Shown: piece after piece, positions 1-11,202 of the stretch
Numbering within the stretch: position 1 is the first letter of the stretch
Layout of the letters: each line of letters begins with the position of its first letter
Assembly: GCA_903813345.2 (NCBI GenBank)
Contig: CAIIXF020000005.1
Coordinates: 22,323,375-22,387,374 of the forward strand
DNA: 64,000 bases
Source: Owenia fusiformis
Lineage: Eukaryota; Annelida; Polychaeta; Sabellida; Oweniidae
Direction: 5' to 3'
Notes under the pieces: model-generated
Databases searched by the model: none
What the model saw: only the letters and a program-made list of their open reading frames with translations
Told to the model about the DNA's origin: nothing
Made by a program: the position numbers and the translations under genes

Positions 1-235
1 CAGCGTTCAGTCAGGGGGGGTTGTATGATCACCAAAAGATTTTGGGGTTTTCAGTCAGGGGGGTGCGAGCCAAAAAAACTTTTTTAAAGGTTTGTTTTGC
101 TCTATTTCAGGACTTAGCTCAAGTTTTATCATTGATCTGGGAATAAGCATTTCAGATTCATGTGTTCCACTTACTGTAAGTCTTGGAATAGCACTGACAT
201 CCAAATAGGAATACTTGCACAAGTGAAATACTTAT
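1..235. other. Intergenic, no gene seen
   Basis: No coding or RNA gene is visible. Two short G-run words (cagtcagggggg) recur at about 8-20 and 53-64 and resemble the edge of a repeat that continues to the left of the window. Confidence 0.4.
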
Positions 236-290
236 CCCACCGAACGAAGTTTGAGGGGGATATAGAGAAGCCGTCCGTGCGCTACTTGCT
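230..290 (+). repeat. 5'-end fragment of the TCCG/ATGGC minisatellite element
   Basis: The segment cccaccgaacgaag followed by gggggatatagagaagc matches the left end of the element in the first plexin intron (41314 onward), where it is followed directly by the pyrimidine-rich TCCG-like tract. Here the tract resumes only at about 1115, so either about 800 bp was inserted or this is a separate fragment. Confidence 0.5.
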
Positions 291-1100
291 TTTCCTGCTT
301 TTCCTCTTTTCCTCTTTGCATGCTTAATTCCCTTTGTGGTTTGCACTTTCACCTTTTATTGACTTTGTGTACCAATATTGATGTGGCTGAGTTGGAGTAT
401 TTTGGTAAGTGGTCCGAAAATGACTTTAAACTATACAAATTTTTCCGGTTTCTACACATGGTGTATAGTCTAAATAGTCCATTAATCCCATACCCTAACA
501 GGTTAAACATATTTTTTAAATAAAATATATATATACATATGATTTTTTTAAATAGTTTAAAATACTGAGTAAATGGTTTAGATATATGAATAGAAAAATA
601 AAAAATGAAATAAATAAAAAATGTTAACTATAAAAATGGAAAACAAATGAAAAATGTTAACTATAAAAATACACCGTACACTGAAGCGTTCATGGACTTG
701 TTAATATAGTTCAGGGACCCAGTTATGTCTTACTTATTGAATCCATGCAGGGAAGGGGAGTGTTTCCATGGACTAAAACGTTAAACCCACCTATGCCCAG
801 TCACAAGCCTGAGGAACCTGCTTTTATATCTAATGTGGATTTTTATCTTACCAATCATGACTTAAATATTAATATGGGTATTTCCTATAATTGATATATA
901 CTGGATTTTAACTTACCAAATATGACTTCAATATTAATATGGGTTTAAACCTATAATAAATTAAATACTGGATATGACAAATAAATAAAATCAATTATAA
1001 TCTACCTACATGATGTAGATATCTAAATGTTGGTCTGAATTTATCTTTGTGGAAAGATTGTATGCTTCAGTTGCTCTTTAACAAAACATGTGGGACAGTG
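291..1100. other. AT-rich spacer, no gene seen
   Basis: AT-rich sequence with short local duplications, for example two neighbouring versions of 'aaaatgttaactataaaaat' at 620-670 and two versions of an 'aatattaatatgggt' word at 860-945. It separates two parts of a repeat element and may be an insertion in it. Confidence 0.3.
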
Positions 1101-1114
1101 TATCTACATATTAC

Positions 1115-1945
1115 AAGACATCCGTCCGTTCGTCCGTCTATCCGTCCATCCGTCCGTTCGTTTGTCCGTGTGTCCGGGCGATAACTCCAATACCAGTTGA
1201 CGGATTTGGTTCAAATTCTATAGGCTTATGCTTTATGAGTGTAGGAGAAGGAATTTTCAATATGGCCACTCAATTCAAAATGGCCACCATTTTTCGTAAA
1301 AAATGTAATCGTTGATAACTCAAATACAAGTTGACGGATTTGGTTCAAATTTTATATGATGATGCCTAGGGACAAAGGAGTTTCGCACAAAAAGAGATTT
1401 TCAAGATGGCCGCTTAATTTCAAAATGGCAGCCATTTTTCGTAAAAATATGTAATCTTTGATAACTCAAATACCAGTGAATGGATTTGGTTCAAATTTTA
1501 TATGATGATGCTTAGGGACACTGTTGCTATATTCGACAAAAATTTTTCAAGATGGCCGCTTAATTTCAAAATGGCGGCAATTTTTTGTAAAAAACGTAAT
1601 CTTTGATAACTCAAATACCAGTGAACAGATTTGGTTGAAATTTTATATGATTATGCCTAGAGACACAGTAGCTCTGTTCAAGAAATAATTTTCAAGATGG
1701 CAGATGAATTTCAAGATGGCGGCCAATTTTTGTAAAAAACGTAATGATAACTCATATACCAGTGAACGGATTTGGTTCAAATTTTATATGATGATGCTTA
1801 GTTCACAATGGTATAAACTAACTTTGTGCCAAATTTCATGCTTCTATCACAAAGTGCACAAACATTTCAACATTTACACTAGCTATAATAAGCATAATAT
1901 GTTTTGTTCGGTGGGATTTGCTACTCCGTGGCGTTGCTGTTTTTC
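1115..1945 (+). repeat. (TCCG)n tract plus roughly 115-bp minisatellite
   Basis: A TCCG/TTCG tract at about 1120-1172 is followed by about five degenerate copies of a roughly 115-bp unit. Each unit carries 'gataactcaaataccag', 'ggatttggttcaaatttta', 'atgatgatgcctagggaca' and 'caagatggc' with 'aaaatggc' words. The array ends with ttcggtgggatttgctactc, whose ggtggg is the inverse of the cccacc at the left end. ORFs across it are by-products of the repeat. Confidence 0.8.
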
Positions 1946-2425
1946 TAGTTTAAATTACAAATTCCCTTAGGATTTTCAAAAATATAGATCTGAAAATTGG
2001 CAGATTTTTAAATTGGCAGATTTCTTCAATCTGCCAATCCATCAAATTAAAATGGTAGCCAAATTAAGTGTATCTACAGTATCTGTTGATTTTATTTTGC
2101 AACCTGATGTATACCATGATTGTGGTATCATAAGCCAAGGTCATGAATTAATGTTTAACATTTAATGTATGCGGTGAATTACTGTTTATAGGATATTTTG
2201 ACAAGAACATTATCATTGCACTGAACAGACTAATGTGTATATGTTGCAATCAAAATAATTTCATTTATTACAGTCATGAGAATATAAGCAGAAATACAGG
2301 AGGATTAAAGTGAACACACAATTCAATGGATTCACAGATTTAAGGCAGACATTTTCTCAAATGAACAACTCTGTATACATAATATGAAAGGGAGGTAAAG
2401 TGGACATGAACTTATAGAGACTAAG
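1946..2425. other. Upstream region of the acetyltransferase gene
   Basis: No separate gene is seen. A possible 3' splice site (tttcatttattacag, ending at 2273) would open an exon holding the 5' untranslated region and the whole acetyltransferase ORF. A very short upstream ORF (ATG at 2276, 3 codons) lies in it. No clear core promoter is recognisable. Confidence 0.3.
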
Positions 2426-3109
2426 ATGGTCAAGGTCAATGAGGCAGAAGTTACAATTGTGCCATTTGACCCAGATAAACATGATTGGAAAGTGGTCCAA
2501 AAGGTGGCATACTTGGGAAATACTGAACCTGTCCAAGATGCATTATTATTACAACTGTTTAATCTTCGTCTTATGGTCCCTCTATTGATGTCCTCTCTTG
2601 CTGTTGGTATCTCTACATCATTGTGGTATCTAGGGATACTTGCATTTCTCTCCCAATGTCTTGGATTTTATCTTTACAATATGGAGTATGTTGTAAAGTA
2701 TCAACTATTCTCAACATATGCTGACTATAATGAGAAATTCACAAAGTTTTGGACAACATCTCCAAATTCATTGTGGGTAATGGAGTATCAAGGGAACATT
2801 ATTGGAACCATTGGATTAAAGTTAGATGATAAATATGAGTGGGAAATTACCAGAGTTGGAGTTAAGAAGAACTATAGAGGAAACAAACTGGCTAAATTAC
2901 TCTTAGGGACTGCTTTCAATCATTCCAAACAAAATGGATATAAAACAATAACTCTCAGTGTATCTGAAGTATATGGACATGTTGCATGTAAATTATACAC
3001 GAAAATGGGCTTTAAAGTCTCTGAAATATTCTGTATGCCAATTCCACATTTTCCAGTGTTACCATTAGTACCACCATCAAAAATGGTCTCAATGAAAAAG
3101 GATATCTGA
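2426..3109 (+). CDS. NAT8/camello-type membrane N-acetyltransferase (GNAT family)
   Basis: A complete intronless ORF of 227 residues, about the length usual for NAT8 proteins. Residues about 45-90 form a strongly hydrophobic, probably hairpin-like membrane segment, and residues about 115-198 form a GNAT fold: the WVMEYQGNIIGTIGL strand pair, then RVGVKKNYRGNKLAK as the acetyl-CoA loop, and KLYTKMGF near the end as the typical GNAT C-terminal motif. Family members act at the ER or Golgi membrane and transfer acetyl from acetyl-CoA to amino groups (cysteine conjugates or protein lysines in vertebrates); the substrate here cannot be told. One oddity is K154 where the loop (R-G-x-G) usually has its second glycine. 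The start is the first in-frame ATG, and a damaged paralogue downstream begins at the same place. Naming as GNAT is secure, NAT8-like subtype likely. Confidence 0.88.
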   Translation: MVKVNEAEVTIVPFDPDKHDWKVVQKVAYLGNTEPVQDALLLQLFNLRLMVPLLMSSLAVGISTSLWYLGILAFLSQCLGFYLYNMEYVVKYQLFSTYADYNEKFTKFWTTSPNSLWVMEYQGNIIGTIGLKLDDKYEWEITRVGVKKNYRGNKLAKLLLGTAFNHSKQNGYKTITLSVSEVYGHVACKLYTKMGFKVSEIFCMPIPHFPVLPLVPPSKMVSMKKDI

Positions 3110-3457
3110 TTTGGATTTTTAAATGAATTGCCTTTGATCTAAGAACATACCAAGTTATACATATTCTGATTTTATATATATGTGGATAGCCTAAGCATTA
3201 CGCAATTAGAAAAAGACTACAGTCACACTAATTTGACTTGATTTTTGTTTTGGCCTAATTATATAACTCCACTTGCGAATGGCCCAGTTGTTTATAAATG
3301 TAGGAAGTTCTTGTTTTCTTTGGTCTCCTTTTTTCTTTGAATGTATACTTAAATAATGTATACTTAAATACAAAACTGTGAACTTTCTGATTCAATGAAA
3401 ACTAGAATTAAGAAACATTTGTAAATTGTTTTTAATTTGTATAATTTAAAATGTTGA

Positions 3458-3463
3458 AATAAA
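3458..3463 (+). terminator. Polyadenylation signal AATAAA of the acetyltransferase gene
   Basis: A canonical AATAAA followed by A-rich sequence about 350 bases after the stop codon. No earlier canonical signal was noticed in the 3' flank. Confidence 0.5.
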
Positions 3464-3649
3464 AAAATTAAAAGAAAGTATTTTTAGAAACCGTTTTTAT
3501 GAATTCTTATTACACAATACAAAAGTAACAGCAAAGGCAGAATATGAGCAGGTACTGAGTATAGAGTTCAGTTGAAGAAACTTAAAAATTACAATATCAC
3601 CTTGATAAATATATGAAAGCTTGATTGCTTCCTCAATGTTGTGTCATAT

Positions 3650-4672
3650 AAGCGACGTTCACTCCAACGGCGCTTTGATGGCGCTTTAAAGCTGCTTGTA
3701 AAGCGGCACCAAAGCATAACAAAGCTTGATTAAAGCATCGGGGTCATAATAGGTCGTAGTAAAGCTCGGAGTAAAGCGGGATATTCGGCAAGAGCGCCAA
3801 AAAATTTTAAACTGTTTAAAAATTTTGGGGGCTCTGTTACGAATTGATTAAGCGCTGAAAGCGTATCAAAGCTTAATAAACCGTAACAAAGCTCAGCAAA
3901 GCTTGACCAAAAGTGTAGGAAAGCTTAACAGAGCTTGGTTCAAAGCGGGGACCCCAGTCTCTTCACGGTCTCAAGATGTCTCAAGATTTGCTACGATCTG
4001 GCATCAAGATCTGACACGAGGACAGACGTTTTCATCAATATTTGACACTCTTCGTTACGCTTTCATGAAGGACTCTCAAGCTTTCCAACGAATTGAGACG
4101 CTTCAATCAAGGATTGAAATGCTTTGTTAGGCTTTGTTACGCTTGACAAGCTTCCTCATGCTCTCTCACGCTTTTCACGCCGTGCGACAAATATCATGTC
4201 TTCTTCAGATAGGTCATGCTCTGGTCCATCTGAAATTTCTAGATCTTGTTGTTCTGCCATCGTGTTCTCGAGTCAAAGATGCAATGGTTTTATGGATCTA
4301 CTGCATCTTTATATAGTCATTGGATCAAAAGCAGCATGAAATCAGCCATCTCGACATTTTCCAATGTGTGACAAAGCTTAACAGAGTGTAACAATGCACA
4401 ACAGAGCTTGGCAATCGTATCAGAGCCTGATTTAAAGCGTCATAATCGCATCAAAGTGTTATAATGCTTATCAAAGCTTATCAAAGTGTGATTTCAAGCG
4501 TAACAAAGCCTGGTCGAAGCGGGGTCAAAGCGAGAGGAACCGTAATAAGTCTGGAAATCAGAGCGTATCAGAGCTTAGGGGATCGTGATATTTTTGAAAA
4601 AGTAAACAAAAATGATGGCGCTTTGCTCACCGATTTAAAGCGTGGTATTCGCCGTTGGTGTGAACATAGCTT
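3650..4672. mobile_element. Transposase-less element with ~21-bp inverted ends and AAAGC-rich interior
   Basis: The left end (aagcgacgttcactccaacgg, 3650-3670) and the inverse of the right end (4652-4672) agree at 17 of 21 positions. The interior is built from degenerate 10-15-bp words such as 'caaagcttaacaaagc', in one orientation in the left third and right third and inverted in the middle (4100-4200), so the strand can fold back. 'gatggcgcttt' occurs near both ends in the same orientation. No transposase reading frame is present. It lies between the intact acetyltransferase and its broken copy. Confidence 0.6.
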
Positions 4673-4740
4673 AAAGGAACATCATGTTTTTCTAGGTTAC
4701 TGCAAATGAAAAAATGATGCTGAACTTTCTAAACACTAAG

Positions 4741-5000
4741 ATGACAAAGATCAACAATGAGGCAGAGGTTACCATTACAAAGTTTGACAAAAACAAGCAC
4801 AAATGGAAAGAGGTCCAACTGTTTATGAACCTACACAAGATGCAGTGCTATTGTTGTTCAGCCTTCGTGTTTTGGCACTTTTATTGGTATTCTCTTTGGC
4901 TGTTGATTTTGCTATACATCATAATGGTATCTTGGGATATTTTCTTCACTTTTTCAGTGTCTTAGTGCATATTGAAAAAGGATTTTCCTTTAAAATGTAG
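4741..5000 (+). pseudogene. Truncated, frameshifted paralogue of the acetyltransferase
   Basis: It starts with ATG and a stretch that aligns with the intact gene at 2426 (NEAEVTI...FDKNKHKWKEVQ here, NEAEVTI...FDPDKHDWKVVQ there); similarity also reaches about 30 bases upstream of the ATG (…aacactaag). After codon 26 a short deletion shifts the frame: the matching continuation (EPTQDAVLLLFSLRVLALLLVFSLAV) is in the next frame. It then covers only the hydrophobic segment and stops near 5000. The catalytic GNAT part is missing, and I see no trace of it downstream to 5600. It is a relic of a tandem duplication. Confidence 0.8.
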
Positions 5001-8000
5001 ATTGCAGTCTGAATATTCCCCATACTGATTGTTGAAATCTTCTAATTTCCTTTAAATATAGATGAATACAACTAAAAAAGAAAAAAAACAGTCATATAAT
5101 TGAACTTGTAGATTTGTTTGTCTAGAAATATAAATTGGAGAAAAAGATATATTTTATAGTTTATCATGTGTTAGTATTTGGAAGATCCTGCCACCATGTG
5201 GTAATATCTTGATTTCTTGTTTTTGGAAGGCTGTCTATCCTTATGATAGCCCCAAATATATCTCACTTCTTAGGATAAAGGCCCCCACTTTTTAAAAATC
5301 ATTTTTTATATTTTGTATATGTTCATGGCATATTTCTTGCCAATTTTTAGATCCTTTCTTGAATTTAAACAAGCCACTTCCATTGTTGATCTAGAGTGAT
5401 GCAAATACATGTATACTAGCTTCTGTCTCATTGGCTCTTCAAGAAATAACCCTCTATTCAGAATCAATATGAACAATGATGTTTTTTGTTTATATCCACC
5501 TAAGGTCTAATATTACTTCATTGCTCTATAGATTTGGCATGAAAAAGCAATCTTGTTTTATCATGAAATCGTGATTGATGACAGACTTCGTTTCAGATAC
5601 CTGTGATGTTTGGATGTATTAACCAGAATTCAGATTCTGATCTTTTCTGTATTGTACATTCAATTGTTAATTTACGATTTTGTCATAAAGGAGTGGTATC
5701 AATATGGAGAACTTTTTGAACACACGTTTCTCTAAAACCAGTCATAAAAAAATCTACAAATTTAAAACATCGTCAATTTAATGGTCATCTTTTGAATGGT
5801 AACAATATAATTTGAAAAATATATATATACTTTCATCTATATTGTTTTAGAAAACACATCAAACACTTGTTTTGTTTTTAGAAAATAAGCCTAACATTTT
5901 TTAAAAAGTGCCCAGATGGGGTCCTAAACCATAATTTTTCATAGAGTTGGATAGATATTTTACTATCACGGGAACTTCACTTGAAAGAAAACATATTGTT
6001 TTTATAAAAACCACTGTTACGTATTTATGGCTGGAAAGTACTCATGGTGAAAGATATGACCATCTAAAATCTTGCCATACTGCACATGGACCTTTACGAT
6101 TTTATGGAATAAAAATAATACAGCGGAACGCAAGCTCTATATTATATTACGAATGTTGATGATTTAAAAACCCAATTTCAATAGCTCCATGCTCATGTTT
6201 CACATTCTAAATATCTCCCACTATTAATGAAATAAGAAGTTATTTTCTCAAGGGTACACACGATACACGCGAGGTATTACTACTTCTTGGTGTTTGAAAT
6301 GTTTGAAATCATTGTCCAAACCGTCCTAGTTTGCGACGTTAAAAACAAAAGACGACTAGGACAAGTTTAGGGAGTAATTCAGAATCAGTTTTAACATTTT
6401 TTCCATATAGTTGTCCTATCGTAAATTATTTACTGCAGAAATTTACGGAAATGTTCAGAATCGGACTCCTGTATCTCAACAGGATGATTGTCAAGTCTTT
6501 CTCATTCAGTGTTGTTATAGTATATACCAGCCAGTATAGCCACATACTGATTTATTCTTATTGGAAGAAAATTAATATCCAATAGCTTGGACACTTCTTT
6601 CTTTGGCTAAGCTTCAATTCACTTCATTGTTTGTGCATTAATTAGTTTTTCCAATTTATTTATAATATTACCACCAACCTACATGCTTTATAAATTATAC
6701 CAGATTATGGTCTCAGGATTATCTATCACTAAACACTCTCCTAATGCAACTAATGTCAGTGTAGTTGGTGAAATGTCCATACTACTCCACTATGTGAAGT
6801 ATCAGAATCCTAATTAAACTAAATAATCATACTATATCATAGAGAGTATCACTTCTGGGATCTAAAATTTCTTCATATATGGATTTTGAGAAGGGGGGGG
6901 GGGTAGACCAGGCGCAAAAGGCAAAGTATTAAATGGAATAAAATATAATAGAACCACCAAGAAATATTAAACACATGCACAGAGTGAATCATAGAAAGCA
7001 AGAAAATTGTATTCTTCTTAAAGATAGATTTGGGATGAAATATAAACAAGAGATATAAAGATATAAATATAGTGAGAATAACAGATTATCTTTCAACAAA
7101 AGGCAGTCTTACATGATATGAATCAAGATTTCATGATTCTTGAATGTCTACCTCATGCCTATTGCTGATAAGTTGTACAATTACATGCTGATTTCTCATA
7201 TTAGTACAGAGATAATATACTGGAAATGAGGTAAAAATACCAGCCAGTTCTTCATTGATGGAATATTTGAGATTGTATGGTACATCTGGATAGGATATTA
7301 TACACCAATGACATAATGTTATCATAGATCATGGATTTGTGTGCTTTATATCATTTGCTTTAGAAAGATTAGCATCCACTATCATACACTATCAAAATTC
7401 ATGATACACCAGGTACTTTTTTCTTGCTTTTTCATTTGTTTTTAGCTTTGTGTCTAAAAACTGATTTTTTAAAGTAGCATTATTACTAGCATATTAGTTG
7501 GAGAGTAACCTTCTGTATTACATACATGAAGTGTGTCTGTGAATCACTTTTGCATTTTTATATACTAATATTTGAATGGTTTATGGGTTGTATATGTTAT
7601 ATGCTGTTTATTCTTTGTCTTTTCATTATGTTGCCTCTAACATTTTCTCAGTCTGTATTTTTTCTCATTGCCCATATTATAAGGGTTAAAAAAGTGAATG
7701 AAGTACAAAAAATACAGTTTGTATTAATTGAACTATTCATTGTCTAATCTTTCCATATTTATTCTAAGATTATATTTTGTGCTAAAAGACTTTTTTTATG
7801 TGGTGACCATATATAACACAGGCTTGTAACAAGTGAAATTTTGTTAATCCTGAAATAAAAATGCTAAATGGACGCATTAAAGACAGAAATGCCAATGATA
7901 TGTAATGAATCTATTAAAAATGAACAATTCAAAATAGACAGAAAAAATCATCCTTGCTGCAAGGGTATTTTACAAGTATATACCCTTGCTTCTCTCAATT

Positions 8001-8060
8001 CAATTGTTGGACTTGTGCAAACAAACTGGACATTAAACAATATTAGCCTACACCACATAC
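5001..8060. other. Non-coding AT-rich stretch
   Basis: No supported gene on either strand. It contains short AT microsatellites (about 5820), a G10-12 run at 6893-6904 and short ORFs without recognisable domains. An AATAAA-like word at 7853 has no gene attached. Confidence 0.4.
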
Positions 8061-8067
8061 CCTAAGA

Positions 8068-10622
8068 GAACTACCATGTTTAAACGTAAACCATGATACC
8101 ATGGTATACCATGTTTACCATGGTCTATCATGATCGGCAATGAAATTACCATCAACTCTGACCATGGTGGCAATGATGTTTTTTTGGTCAATTTTTGACT
8201 ATGGTATACCATGGTATATCATGTTACACCATGTTTCATGGTATTTCATGTCCAAAGTTTGCCATCAAATACCATGGTATTTCATTGCTGTCAATCGGCC
8301 ACTAGGTGAAAAAGACCAATATTTGTTTTCTGCGCAGGTTTTCTGCGCACCTACTTTCGGTTGAAACATTAAGTCTATTTTCATCTCGAAATACTCTCCA
8401 ACTTTCAAACTACTCATAACCTACGTCTGGCGAATTAATTGAAGAACATTTTAACACCGAATTTGTGGAAATTGATCAATTATATCGAGTATAACTTGCC
8501 GATTGAATATTGTTTCGAAAAATTGATCTTCCGTTTTCGTTGATTCTGACTATACGCCGACTCTGCCCCGATTTTATTTTTGGACAAAACGATTGCCATT
8601 TATGTCATATATCCAAATAACGTAGAACCACAAGTATACCTTGAGTGGCCCGATGAAGATACACTTTTTCTTTTTCAGTTTTGTAGATTTATCGAAAAAA
8701 ACAAGATGGCGGCCGAAATAATTTTTAGAAAAGTCCAATTAAGAATTTATTTTCTTTGATACGAACATGCCATGTTCCTGACCACCATTTACCATGGTAT
8801 TACCATGGTATATCATGGTTGATTGCATTTCATGGCATTTCATTGTAAGATGTGACAATCAAATACCATGGTATTTCAATGCCATGTTCCTGACCATAAT
8901 TTACCATGGTATATCATGGTTGATGGCATTTCATTATAAGATGTGACAATCAAATACCATGGTCATACCATGGTATTTCATTGCCATGTTCCTGACCATC
9001 ATTTACCATGGTATTACCATTGTATATCATGGTTGATGTTATTTCATTGTACAATTTGACAATCAAATGTCATGGTCATACCATGATATTTTATTGTTAT
9101 GTACCTGACCATCATTTACCATGGTATTACCATTGTATATCATGGTTGATGACATTTCATGGCATTTCATTGTACCGTGTGACAATCAATTACCATGGTC
9201 ATACCATGTCATTTCATTGCCAAAATCATAACTCTCATTTATCATGGTTTTATCATTGCATTTCATGGTTGGTGGTATTTCATGGCATTTTATTGTCAAA
9301 CCTGACCATCAAATACTATGGTCACACCATGGTATTTCATTGCCATAATCATAACTATCATTTATCATGGCATATCATTACATTTCGTGGTTGATTGTAT
9401 TTCATAGCATTTCATTGTCAAACCTGACCATCAAATACCATGGTTATACCATGGTATTTCATTGCTAAAAAGAACTCTACAAGAGTCTCAAGTCTAAAAT
9501 TGGTCAGAGTTGAAATGGATCATGAAATGCAATGAAATACCACGTTTAACCATGAAATGCAATGAAATACAATGATTGATCATGATATGCAATGAAATGC
9601 AATGGTCTTTCTTGCAATGCAGTGAAATACAATGAAAGGCCATGTTCAAAAAGTATTTTTTAAATGAAATATCTTTATTAATAAATGTTGATTAGATAAC
9701 CAAATTATTATAATTAGTGATTCTGATATTCATCAAAATCACAACTTTATATACTTTTGTTCCTTTATTTAATAAATTAATTTCTATTATGAATAATTAA
9801 GTTCATAACCCTAGAAACAATTTTTTTTTTGTTAAACAAATATGCTTTACTTTTATTTGATCATTGTCAGTTAAATAGGAGATCAACTCAATATTTTGTA
9901 AGTCAAACCTCCAGTCTTCGATTAAACATCTTGACTGTACTTCATTGCATTTGATGGTTTGCAACCATGAAATACTGCAAAATAGCAGTATTATTAAATG
10001 CAAAATTTTAAGTATAGTTTCCACAGTACACTATGGTAGATCGTGATTATTAAATGGCTCCATAGCATATCATGGTTAAATGTCTAGACCATGATATCAC
10101 TGCATTTGATGGTATTTGACCATGAAATACTGTAAAACGGTGGTATTTTTTAGATACAAAATTACATGTTAATTGACCATGGTATACCATGGTATATCAT
10201 GATCGTTAAATGGCACCATTGCATTTCATGGTCAGGAGCGTTTTTTTAACATGGAGTTTCCCATTGAAAAAATACTGCCGTTTCACAGTATTTCATAGTC
10301 AGAAACCATCAAATGCAATGATATCATGGTCAAGAAACCATCAAATGCAATGATATCATGCCCGAGAACTTGACCATGATATCATTGCATTTGATGGTTT
10401 CTGACCATGAAATACTGCGAAACGGCAGTATTTTTTCAATGGAAAACTCCATGTTAAAAACGCACTGCTAACAATGAAATGCAATAGTGCCATTTAACGT
10501 TCATGATCGGCCATGGTATTACCATGGTATTTCATTGCATTTCATGGCCATATACCATGGTATGCCATGGTCATACCATGGTATACCATGGTATGGCCAT
10601 GGTCCATTTCAACATGGTACTA
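8068..10622. repeat. CATGG-rich foldback array
   Basis: Two and a half kilobases dominated by ccatggtat/ataccatgg words, which are themselves palindromic. Parts in order: a dense cluster (8080-8290), unrelated DNA (8300-8760), about six tandem units of roughly 110-120 bp with 'cctgaccatcatttaccatg' and 'tttcattg' (8765-9480), a 'gaaatgcaatgaaatac' cluster (9500-9650), an AT-rich spacer, and a palindromic right part (10080-10620). The outermost words at the two ends (ctaccatgtttaaa and the inverse of tttcaacatggtac) are near inverse copies, so the whole may be one foldback element. No transposase is seen. Confidence 0.7.
10178..10530. repeat. ~350-bp imperfect palindrome
   Basis: Left arm 10178-10335 and right arm 10368-10530 are inverse copies around a spacer of about 32 bp. 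About 95 bp next to the spacer differ by only a few bases (cgtttttttaacatggagtt on the left answers aactccatgttaaaaacg on the right). The outer parts (cgttaaatggcaccattgca against tgcaatagtgccatttaacg) also pair. A partial third copy of the arm is at about 10085-10165. Confidence 0.85.
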
Positions 10623-10701
10623 CACACAGTGTACAAGGGTAATTAAAATCCTGTTGAAGGGTCCACAAAGCTGTCTTTATACTATAGCAGTATGCCCTTA
10701 C

Positions 10702-11196
10702 CAGGCCTGTCAACTGTCCCGCAATTCGCGCATTTGTCACGCATTTGCTGAAGAATTTGAAGTCACGCCAGTTATTTTTGTGTGACAGAAAATGTCACGC
10801 AAATACACATTTTTCCTGGTAATTGTCAAGCAAAAATATTTCTGTAGAAAAATTTCTAAAAAAGATCGTCTACACAGCATTAATACGAACGCGAGAAAAA
10901 AAATGTACGCATTTCGTTCGGACTTTTCACGCGAATTACGTATATGTCATGCATTCCGTTCGAAATTTTTCGTAACTCCCCCCCCCCCCCCGTTGATGGA
11001 TGTTTGAAACGCGAGCGTAGCGAGCGCGAAAACTTTGAGGTGTTCAAAATTTGGCAAGATGTAATAAAATTTAAACCAAGGTGTTCAAAATTTGGATCAA
11101 GGTGTTCAGATTTGGACCAAGATGTCCACATTTTGAGGGGAGGTGTTCAACATTTCCAAGTCACTCATGTTAGGTGTTCCCAAGTTGACAGGCCTG
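10702..11196 (+). mobile_element. Short transposon with CAGGCCTGTCAACT inverted ends (copy 1, complete)
   Basis: Starts with caggcctgtcaact and ends with its exact inverse agttgacaggcctg. It is flanked by the 6-bp direct repeat ccttac (10696-10701 and 11197-11202), which looks like a target-site duplication. The interior has a CpG-containing part with gcgtgac/gtcacgc words, a C-run at 10979-10990 and repeated 'aggtgttcaaaatttgga' words. It has no transposase, so it is non-autonomous. The ends would suit a hAT-like superfamily, but the 6-bp duplication does not fit the usual 8 bp. Confidence 0.8.
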
Positions 11197-11202
11197 CCTT
11201 AC

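Noticed and set aside
9008-9394. 128-codon ORF
   Set aside because: It runs through tandem CATGG units and is explained by the repeat.
11000-11030. CpG word cluster (gcgagcgtagcgagcgcg) as a promoter
   Set aside because: It lies inside a transposon copy and has no core promoter elements nearby.
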